Notes under the pieces: model-generated
What the model was told of the DNA's origin: nothing
Seen by the model: only the letters and a program-made list of their open reading frames with translations
The model's database searches: none
Position numbers and translations under genes: made by a program
Shown: positions 46,366 to 55,100 of the stretch, in pieces
Numbering within the stretch: the first letter of the stretch is position 1
How the letters are laid out: every line of letters begins with the position of its first letter
Assembly: GCA_963678235.1 (NCBI GenBank)
Contig: OY782766.1
Location: 3,224,001 to 3,288,000 of the forward strand
Length of the DNA: 64,000 bases
Direction: 5' to 3'
Origin: JABMQB01 sp963678235
GTDB lineage: Bacteria > Bacteroidota > Bacteroidia > Bacteroidales > Prolixibacteraceae

Positions 46366-47865
46366 ATGAACAACATTATTTTTGGAAGATTTCCTTTCCG
46401 CCTTATTTTGCTTTTTATATTAGCCTTTGGGATTCATAAATCGCAAGCCCAGGAAATACTGACACTCAACAAGGCATTACAAATTGCAGAAACCGGAAGC
46501 CCCGACCTTATTAGAACAAGGTTAAACCTTGAACGATTTTCAAAAAACCTCGAAGCCCAAAGAGCTGCTTTGAAATCAAGGTTTAGCTTAGACATCACAC
46601 CCATCGAATATTCAAATTCCAGGCAATTTGACACCCGGTACTCCGAATGGTACACCAATGAATCGTTCGCCACAAATTCCACATTCAGGGTAGAACAGCC
46701 TATTTTGGCAACCGATGGTACCCTGTCGTTGATCAATCGGTTTGGATGGCAAAACAACAACTCAGAATTTAATGGCGAAATATCCGACAATAAAGCATTT
46801 ACAAACAACCTGTATTTAAACCTCGCACAGCCAATCTTTACTTATAACCGCCAGAAAATGCAATTGAAAGAGCTGGAACTAAGCTTCGAAGATGCCAATA
46901 TAAGTTATGCCATTCAAAGGCTTAACCTGGAAAGAACAGTAACCCAGTACTTTTACAATGTTTATATGGCGCAAATGAACCTGGGCATTGCCAAAGAAGA
47001 ACTTGCCAATACACAGAAAAGCCATGAAATAATAAAAAACAAGGTAGAAGCAGGCTTGTCAGCGAAGGAAGAACTTTATCAGTCTGAACTAAACCTGTCT
47101 TCTTCTAAATCATCGGTTCAAAACAGTGAGGTTTCACTTGAAAATGCAAAAGACCAATTGAAACTTTACCTCGGAATGGATTTGTTTACAGACATTTCAG
47201 TATTGGCAAATGTTGCTGCAAACCCTGTTCCTGTTGACATGAATAAGGCAATTGAATATGGTTTAAGCTCAAGAATGGAGCTGAGACAGCGGGAAATTGA
47301 CATTGAAAATGGTATGTTTGATATGATCGTAACCAAATCGCAAAACGAATTTAGGGGAGATATTAATTTATCGTACGGGATTATTGGCGACAATGAAAAA
47401 CTCGGACAAATATTCGATAACCCAACACTTAACCCGCAGGTTTCTGTTTCTTTCAGTATCCCATTGTTTGATTGGGGAGAGAAAAAAGCCAGGATTGCTG
47501 CTCAGGAAGCAACCATGAAATCAAATGAGCTTAGCCTTTCATCAGAGAAAAACCAAATTGTGATCGATATCAGACAGGTTGTTCGAAATATCCAAAACCA
47601 GCTTACCCAAATTGAAATTGCAGAACAAAACGAAAGAAATGCTGAATTAACCTACGAAATAAACCTGGAAAGGTACGAAAATGGTGACCTGACAGGGATG
47701 GACCTAAACTTATACCAAACCCAGTTGTCCGAGAAAAAGATTTCGAGGGCACAAGCACTCATCAATTATAAAATCGAATTGCTAAACCTCAAAATCCAAT
47801 CGCTGTTTGACTTTGAAAATAATGAAGCTATCATACCAACGGAGCTATACTCAACCAACAAATAG
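46366..47865 (+). CDS. TolC-family outer membrane efflux factor
   Basis: Outer-membrane factor of 499 residues. A signal peptide ends near KSQAQ, then the protein shows two OEP repeats: ILTLNKALQIAETGSPDLIRTRLNLERF at the N-terminus and YGLSSRMELRQREIDIENGMF in the second. Long alpha-helical heptad stretches (LGIAKEELANTQKSHEIIKNKVEAGLSAKEELYQSELNLSSSKSSVQNSE) form the periplasmic tunnel. It would give the operon a trans-outer-membrane exit duct for both the RND and perhaps the ABC transporters. The gap to the next gene (adaptor) is 21 bases. Family call is secure. Confidence 0.94.
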   Translation: MNNIIFGRFPFRLILLFILAFGIHKSQAQEILTLNKALQIAETGSPDLIRTRLNLERFSKNLEAQRAALKSRFSLDITPIEYSNSRQFDTRYSEWYTNESFATNSTFRVEQPILATDGTLSLINRFGWQNNNSEFNGEISDNKAFTNNLYLNLAQPIFTYNRQKMQLKELELSFEDANISYAIQRLNLERTVTQYFYNVYMAQMNLGIAKEELANTQKSHEIIKNKVEAGLSAKEELYQSELNLSSSKSSVQNSEVSLENAKDQLKLYLGMDLFTDISVLANVAANPVPVDMNKAIEYGLSSRMELRQREIDIENGMFDMIVTKSQNEFRGDINLSYGIIGDNEKLGQIFDNPTLNPQVSVSFSIPLFDWGEKKARIAAQEATMKSNELSLSSEKNQIVIDIRQVVRNIQNQLTQIEIAEQNERNAELTYEINLERYENGDLTGMDLNLYQTQLSEKKISRAQALINYKIELLNLKIQSLFDFENNEAIIPTELYSTNK

Positions 47866-47886
47866 AAACCAGAAAATTCAGAAAAA

Positions 47887-48942
47887 ATGAAACAGATAAA
47901 GACTATTTTCCTAGTAAGCATTTTGGCAGGATTTATTGCCTGCAACAACCAAACTCAAAACGAAGAAGCCGACCTTGCCGTACCGGTTTCAGTAGAAGAT
48001 GTTAAACTACAAGCCATCCTGCAATTTATAAATACCACAGGTACAGCCAAATCAAAATATGAGGTTGACCTAAGCTCAGAAATGACAGGAATTTATCATG
48101 TGGCGAAAAACCCGGCTACCGGAAAGCCTTTTAAACTAGGAGACCAGGTGAAGAAAGGGCAAACAATTATTGAATTTGAAGATGCCGAATATGAAAATGG
48201 CATTGCCATCGAATCTAAAAAACTGAACCTTGAAATTTCGGTACAGAATTACGACAAGCAAAAATCGTTGTACGAAAAAGGTGGGGTAACTTTATATGAC
48301 CTCAGAAATTCGGAAGTTTCAAAAACCAATGCAGAATATGATTTTGCCAACGCAGAACTGCAATTGGCGAAAATGAAAGTTGTTGCACCTTTTGATGGAG
48401 TAATTGTTGCATTTCCATATTATACCGAAGGAACCCGTGTAACAAGCGGACAAGCAATGGTGAGCCTGATGAGCTATAAAACCATGTACATGGAATTTAA
48501 CCTTCCTGAAAAAAATATTTCGGACATAAAACTCGGACAAAAAGTATTTATCAATAATTATACAATTGCCGAGGATACTTTAATTGGTACCGTAAGCGAA
48601 ATTTCACCAGCAATCAGTACCGAAACAAGAACTTTTAACGGCAAAATACAAATCAACAACCCGGAATTAAAACTGCGTCCTGGAATGTTTGTAAAAGCAG
48701 ATATCATAACTGCTCAAAAAGACAGTGCTGTAGTAATCCCAAAAGACCTGATTATTTCGGGCAACAGGGGTAAATATGTGTTTATTGTTGAAAGGACTGC
48801 CGCCCGTGAGCGCAGGATCAGGACCGGTATTGAAAACCAGGAAAATATTGAAATTATTGAAGGACTTAAAGCAAACGATCGCTTGGTGGTTAAAGGATTT
48901 GAAACATTAAGAAATGGCTCAAAAGTGAAAGTTATTCGCTAA
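47887..48942 (+). CDS. RND/ABC efflux periplasmic adaptor lipoprotein
   Basis: Membrane-fusion protein of 351 residues. The lipobox Cys is C19 (GFIAC), so it is anchored in the inner membrane. Next come a barrel/lipoyl half (YHVAKNPATGKPFKLGDQVKKGQTIIEFED), a helical hairpin (LEISVQNYDKQKSLYEKGGVTLYDLRNSE), the second lipoyl half (MKVVAPFDGVIVAFPYYTEGTRVTSGQ), a beta barrel, and a membrane-proximal domain (VVIPKDLIISGNRGKYVFIVERT). It bridges the outer-membrane factor to the inner-membrane pump. It is the only adaptor in the operon, so it must serve both RND permeases. Confidence 0.94.
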   Translation: MKQIKTIFLVSILAGFIACNNQTQNEEADLAVPVSVEDVKLQAILQFINTTGTAKSKYEVDLSSEMTGIYHVAKNPATGKPFKLGDQVKKGQTIIEFEDAEYENGIAIESKKLNLEISVQNYDKQKSLYEKGGVTLYDLRNSEVSKTNAEYDFANAELQLAKMKVVAPFDGVIVAFPYYTEGTRVTSGQAMVSLMSYKTMYMEFNLPEKNISDIKLGQKVFINNYTIAEDTLIGTVSEISPAISTETRTFNGKIQINNPELKLRPGMFVKADIITAQKDSAVVIPKDLIISGNRGKYVFIVERTAARERRIRTGIENQENIEIIEGLKANDRLVVKGFETLRNGSKVKVIR

Positions 48943-48975
48943 ACGCCCACTGGTAACGAATTCAAAAAAACGAAT

Positions 48976-51900
48976 ATGAAAAAATTAACTCAATTTTCAG
49001 TTAATTACCCGGTTACAGTGTTAATGGTCGTTTTGGGCGTAATCCTTTTGGGATATATTTCCTACGATAAACTTGGGGTTGATCTGTTCCCCGACCTTAA
49101 TTCGCCGCGTATTTTTATTGAAATAAAATCAGGGGAGAAACCTCCTGAAGAGATGGAGAAACAATATGTCGAGAATATTGAGGCACTCGCCATCAGGCAA
49201 TCTGATGTAGTCCAGGTTACTTCAGTCACAAAAGTTGGATCGGCACAAATAACTGTTGAATACAACTGGGAAAAGGATATGGACGAAGCCTTCCTTGACC
49301 TGCAAAGGGATCTTAATACGCTCACACAAAACCTCGAAATTGACGATCTGAACATCACCCAACATGATCCCAATACCTCGCCGGTAATGATAATCGGTTT
49401 AACCCATGAGGAAATCTCAGATATGAACGAATTGCGAAAAATATCTGAGAACTACATTCGTAACGAGTTGGTCAGGTTGGAAGGCGTTGCCGAAGTAGAG
49501 CTTTCCGGCCAGGAAGAAAGTGAAATAATTATTCAAACCGATCAGTACCAACTTGAAGCACAAAATCTTACGATGGATGCAATTAGCAGCCGGATACAAA
49601 GCTTTAACAGAAATGTTTCAGGCGGAAGGATCAGTGAGTTGGGCATGCAATATATCGTTAAAGGGGTTAGTCTTTTAGAAGATAAAGAAGATTTTGAAAA
49701 CCTCATTGTTGGGTATAAAGCCATTAAGGCAGAAGTGGAGGGACAAACAACTTTTGAAAGTGCCCCAATTTTCTTGAAAGATGTAGCTACAGTATCATTT
49801 GGCAATAAAGACCCTTATAACATCGTACGTATAAATGGTCAGCGTTGTGTTGGTTTGTCCATCTATAAAGAAACCAAATACAACACAGTTAAATCGGTCG
49901 AGCAAATTAAAGAAGCACTGGAAAACATTGAGAAAGCTTTGCCAGGTTACAAATTAACACAGGTAACCAACCAGGGAAAATTCATTAGTGGCGCAATTAA
50001 AGAAGTACAGCAAACTGCATTGATGGGAATTCTTTTGGCTATTGTTGTCCTCTTCCTTTTCTTACGAAGGTTTGGAACCACAATGATTGTAAGCCTTGCT
50101 ATTCCGATTTCAATTATCGCCACATTTAACCTGATGTATTTCAACGACCTCACCATAAACATTATGACTTTGGGAGGGCTGGCACTTGGTGCTGGTATGT
50201 TGGTGGACAATGCTATTGTGGTGATGGAAAATATTTTCCGAAATCACGAAAACGGAATGAGTGTAAAAGATGCAGCAATAATTGGCACTTCACAAGTTGG
50301 AGGGGCAATTACAGCATCTACCTTAACCACCATAATCGTATTCCTACCGATCGTTTATTTGCATGGCGCTTCCGGAGAATTGTTTAAAGACCAGGCATGG
50401 ACAGTGGCATTTTCGCTCATATCCTCCTTATTTGTGGCAATTTTCCTGATCCCGATGATGTACCATCGTTTTTACAGGAAAAGAAAAGCTCCTACTAAAC
50501 GCAAATCGCTGAATGTTAATGGATACGGACGTTTTCTCGAAGGAATTTTAAAAATAAAATGGCTTATTATTATTGTAAGTATTCTGCTTGTTGGCGGTTC
50601 TGTTTTGTTGGTTCCATCAATTGGCACGGAGTTTATGCCTCAAACCGAAACCAATGAGTTTTCTATTCAGCTGAAACTACAGGAAGGTACGGAACTAAGT
50701 CGTACACAGGCTACTGTCGAAACCATTGAAGGCGTATTAACAGAATATATTGGAGACAATCTGGACAAAATATATACACATGCAGGTCCAACCACTGGTA
50801 TTTCATCCGATGAAAGTTCGGTATTTGAAGGTGAAAATACAGCAGAAATACACATCATATTAAATTCAACATCAACACTTTCTGCAAATTCAATTATTGC
50901 GTCTATCGATAAATTCACACAGGGGGTTGAAGGCTTAGAGGTCTCTTTTTCGCAAGAAGAAAGTGCCTTAAAATCGATTTTAGGAACCGATGAAGCCCCG
51001 GTAGTAGTCGAAATCAGGGGAGAAGAATTGGATGAAATTGAGAAGGTAGTTAACAGTGTTAAAGATAAAATAGCTGATATTGATGGGCTTTACAATATCC
51101 AAACATCAATTGAAGATGGTGCCCCTGAGGTAGAAATCGTTGTTGACAGGGTTCGCGCCGGGATGTACAACATTGACCTCAGCACTATTATTTCTCAATT
51201 GGAAAGCCAATTGGAAGGACAAAATGCCGGGCAACTCGAAAAAGACGGTGAAATGCGCGACATCACCATCAAGGTTCCTGAAAAAGGCTTGAATGAGATT
51301 TCCAATTTTATTATTAATTCCGGAACAGAAGTTTATCGTTTGAGTGAACTGGCTACAATCCATTATGGTGTTTCGCCCAAAGAAATATTCCGAAGAAACC
51401 AAAACCGCATTGGAAAGGTTACAGCACAGTTAAACCAAGGTCTGGCACTTGATCACGTTGCAAAAAGCATTCGCGAAAAAACTGAAGAAATTGATCTTCT
51501 TCCAAACTATAGCATAAATGTCACCGGAGAAGAGGAAAAAAGACAGGACTCCATGAATGCCCTGGGATTTGCACTATTGCTATCTATCGTACTGGTTTAC
51601 ATGGTTTTGGCATCTCAGTTTGAATCTTTAATCCATCCGTTTACAATCTTGTTAACGATACCTTTAGCCGTGGTCGGAAGTATTTTGATATTCTTTATCC
51701 TTGGAAATACCTTCAATATTATGGCAATTATTGGGGTTATCATGCTGGTAGGTATTGCTGTTAATGATTCCATCATTTTGGTGGATCGGATCAACCAACT
51801 ATTAAAAGACGGGCTTGACCGAAAAGCCGCAATTATACAAGCAGGGCAACAACGGATCAGGCCAATCATTATGACCACGCTAACAACTATTTTAGCTTTG

Positions 51901-52086
51901 ATACCGCTCACAATTGGCTTTGGCGAAAGTGCTTCGCTGCGGTCACCAATGGCATTGGCAGTAATCGGAGGATTAATAACTTCCACATTGCTAACACTGG
52001 TTGTTATTCCGTGTGTTTACGATATTTTAGACCGTTTTAAAGGTCTATTTGTGAAAAAGGAAACAGCAAGCCTTGAAAATATTTAA
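48976..52086 (+). CDS. RND efflux permease (HAE1/hydrophobe type)
   Basis: RND permease of 1036 residues, the usual length. The first helix is VTVLMVVLGVILLGYISY, followed by LGVDLFPDLNSP and the first porter loop; the TM4 proton-relay motif is MLVDNAIVVMENIF with D411 (equivalent to AcrB D407; the second Asp is Asn, as in many Bacteroidota HAE1 pumps). The second half has GVIMLVGIAVNDSIILVDRIN, in which the AcrB lysine 940 position is Asn, again common in this phylum. It needs the adaptor and the TolC-like factor directly upstream. It is followed after 14 bases by a second RND permease with an ABC fusion. Confidence 0.96.
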   Translation: MKKLTQFSVNYPVTVLMVVLGVILLGYISYDKLGVDLFPDLNSPRIFIEIKSGEKPPEEMEKQYVENIEALAIRQSDVVQVTSVTKVGSAQITVEYNWEKDMDEAFLDLQRDLNTLTQNLEIDDLNITQHDPNTSPVMIIGLTHEEISDMNELRKISENYIRNELVRLEGVAEVELSGQEESEIIIQTDQYQLEAQNLTMDAISSRIQSFNRNVSGGRISELGMQYIVKGVSLLEDKEDFENLIVGYKAIKAEVEGQTTFESAPIFLKDVATVSFGNKDPYNIVRINGQRCVGLSIYKETKYNTVKSVEQIKEALENIEKALPGYKLTQVTNQGKFISGAIKEVQQTALMGILLAIVVLFLFLRRFGTTMIVSLAIPISIIATFNLMYFNDLTINIMTLGGLALGAGMLVDNAIVVMENIFRNHENGMSVKDAAIIGTSQVGGAITASTLTTIIVFLPIVYLHGASGELFKDQAWTVAFSLISSLFVAIFLIPMMYHRFYRKRKAPTKRKSLNVNGYGRFLEGILKIKWLIIIVSILLVGGSVLLVPSIGTEFMPQTETNEFSIQLKLQEGTELSRTQATVETIEGVLTEYIGDNLDKIYTHAGPTTGISSDESSVFEGENTAEIHIILNSTSTLSANSIIASIDKFTQGVEGLEVSFSQEESALKSILGTDEAPVVVEIRGEELDEIEKVVNSVKDKIADIDGLYNIQTSIEDGAPEVEIVVDRVRAGMYNIDLSTIISQLESQLEGQNAGQLEKDGEMRDITIKVPEKGLNEISNFIINSGTEVYRLSELATIHYGVSPKEIFRRNQNRIGKVTAQLNQGLALDHVAKSIREKTEEIDLLPNYSINVTGEEEKRQDSMNALGFALLLSIVLVYMVLASQFESLIHPFTILLTIPLAVVGSILIFFILGNTFNIMAIIGVIMLVGIAVNDSIILVDRINQLLKDGLDRKAAIIQAGQQRIRPIIMTTLTTILALIPLTIGFGESASLRSPMALAVIGGLITSTLLTLVVIPCVYDILDRFKGLFVKKETASLENI

Positions 52087-52100
52087 ACAGCATTTCAGGA

Positions 52101-55100
52101 ATGAGATTTATAATAAATAGAAAAGTACTTATTAGTATGGTATTTATAGGACTTACCTTTTTAGGGTATATTTCCTATAAACGGCTTCCGGTAGAGCTAA
52201 TGCCCAATGCCGAGCTTCCCATGCTTTTTGTACAGGTAAATTCGAGGCTCGAAGTTGATCCGGACTACATGGAAAACCAGGCTGTTATCCCAATTGAAGG
52301 GGCTATCAGCACCATGGAAGGAATTGAAAGTATTGAGTCGTACCTCAACAACCGATCGGCTACAATCACTGTCAATTTTAAGCAAAACAGCAACTCAAAA
52401 TACACATTCCTTAAGCTTCAGGAAATAATTGATCAGATAACCGACAACATGGACGAGAACTTTATTGTTCGGGTCACTAAAGTCGATATTGAACAGCTTA
52501 CCAACCAATTTATGGAGCTTCAGATCAGGGGAAGCGGAGGTTCCGATAGGGTCCGGAATATTGTGGATAAAGAAATCACATCGGAACTTGAGAATATCGA
52601 TGGGGTTGCTTCTGCAAATGTATATGGAGGAAAGGAAAAATCTATTGAAGTACTTTTCGATCGTGCAGCTTGTGAAGCCTACAACATAACACCTTCGCAA
52701 ATTAGCAGCGCAATTGCTTCAAGTACTCAAAACAGGACGTTCACAGGCTATTTACACGAGTCGAAAAGGCAATATTTTGTGCATGTAACAGCCGAATATG
52801 ACCATGTTTCGGAAATCGAAAACATTATTGTTGCCGAAGGCCCAATCTTTTTGAAAGATGTTGCCGAAGTGTTTTTTGGTGTAAAAGAAGAAGAAAGCAT
52901 TAGCAGGGTAAACGGGAAAGATGCGGTTTCAATGCTCCTCGTGAGCGATTCGCAAGCCAATTTGATTGACCTTTCGCACGATGTGCAGGACATTATTGCA
53001 CAGTTGAACAGAAAACTAGCATCAAAAGATGTAGAAATTGTTGTTCAAACTAATACTGCCGAAGTAATGGAGAAAAACATCGACCAAATGATTCAACTGG
53101 CACTGGTCGGTGGTTTGCTTGCTGTGTTCGTATTGTGGATGTTCCTAAAAAATATCCGTATTGTTTCGTTCATTGCCCTGGCAATCCCAATCTCGGTTTT
53201 TACCGCATTTAATTTCTTTTATGCTTTCAATATTTCCATCAACAGCCTTACACTGGTTGGTCTTGTGCTTGCCATTGGGATGCTGCTCGATAATAGTGTG
53301 GTTGTGTTGGAAAATATTTACCGATTATCGGGCAATAAATATAATGCTGATGATGCTGTAATCCAGGGAACACAAGAGGTTTGGCGATCGATTGTAGCGG
53401 CTACGCTAACAACCGTTACCGTTTTTCTCCCATTTGTTTTTTCAACTAACTACATGATTAAACTTATGGGGAACCATGTTGGAGTTTCCATTATATCAAC
53501 GTTATTGGTTTCACTTTTTGTGGCTTTATTGCTCATACCAATGGCTGCACATTTCCTGCTTAGAGGCAAATCAAAACATAATATTTTCTACGAAAAGGTA
53601 ACAACCAATAACAGGATTATTCAGATATATATCTTGCTGCTCAAATCAAGCATGCGATATCCTGCCCGCACTATTATTGGTGCTGTGGTCGTTTTCTTCC
53701 TGACCGTTTTTATTGTTTTGGCAATAAGCGTTAATAGTCTTGAAGAAGTTGAAGAAGACCAGTTTTCGGTTTATGTAACCATGCCAACCGGATCGACCCT
53801 CGAAGCTACCGATGCCATTGTTGCGGAAGTTGAAAACAGATTACTTGAAATTGCGGAACGTAAAGACATTATTTCAAAAATTGAAGAGGAAGAGGCCATT
53901 CTTACAATAACCCTTAAGGAAGATTATAAAAAGATTGATGACCGAAGTATGGCGGAGGTAAAATCGGACGTTGAAAAACGTGTCTCGAATATCTCCAACG
54001 CCGAAATTAGCTTAACAGCCCCGACGTCGAGCGCAAGTTTCCGCGGTGGCGGCATGGGTAGCATGGGTGGCGGAACAGCAGCCTTTGGTGCCTTCCTGGG
54101 TATTGGTACCGACCAGGAAAACATTGTGATTAAAGGTGAAAATTTTGAAGTAATGAAGGGGGTTGCCGAAGACCTTGAATATTACATCGAAAACCTTGAA
54201 TCCATCAACAGGGCAAATGTCAGTGTTTCCGATAATCGCCCAGAGGTTCACATGTATTTCAATCAGTTATTGTTAACGCAATACAATATCAGTTTAAATA
54301 ACATTGTTTCCGAGTTGGGTTCTTTTTCACGGGAATTTACATCGGGGGTTAACTTCAACCAGGGCACCGAAGAGTATGAGATTATCATCAAAGAAAAAAT
54401 TGCCGAAGGTGAAGAAGAGGAAGATACCGAAAAAAGCATGGAAGACCTTAGAAGACTGCAAATCAGCAATCAGCAAGGTGCAACATACGACCTTCAGGAT
54501 ATTGCCGAGATGGTGTATGCCGAAGGAATGCCAAACATAACACGTGTAAACCAGGAAAAACAAATAAAGCTGAATTATAGTTTTGTGGATGAAGCCCAGG
54601 ATTCAAAGGACCTTTTAGAAGCCTACAGGCTCGAAATCGATGAAATCGTTCGGGCTTACAAAGTACCTCCGGGCGTTGCTATTGAAGTAATTCATGAAGA
54701 AGATCAGTTTGCCGATTTTAAATTTCTTATTGCGGCAGCATTCATACTGATCCTTATGATTTTGGCTTCGGTATTTGAATCGGTATCCACACCTTTTGTG
54801 CTCATGTTTTCAGTGCCATTGGCTGCTATTGGTTCGTTTTTGGCACTCATTTTTACAGGCAATAGTTTGTTTAATGCCAATACCTTAACAGGATTTCTTA
54901 TCCTGCTTGGAGTGGTCGTTAACAACGGGATTATCCTGATCGATTACACCAATATTTTGCGTAAACGCGGGCACCGGAAATCACGGGCCTTAATGATGGC
55001 AGGACTTTCAAGGGTACGCCCAATATTAATTACAGCTACTACAACTATTGTAGCCTTGTTTCCATTGGCAATGGGACAAGCCGAATATGTTGGTGCAATT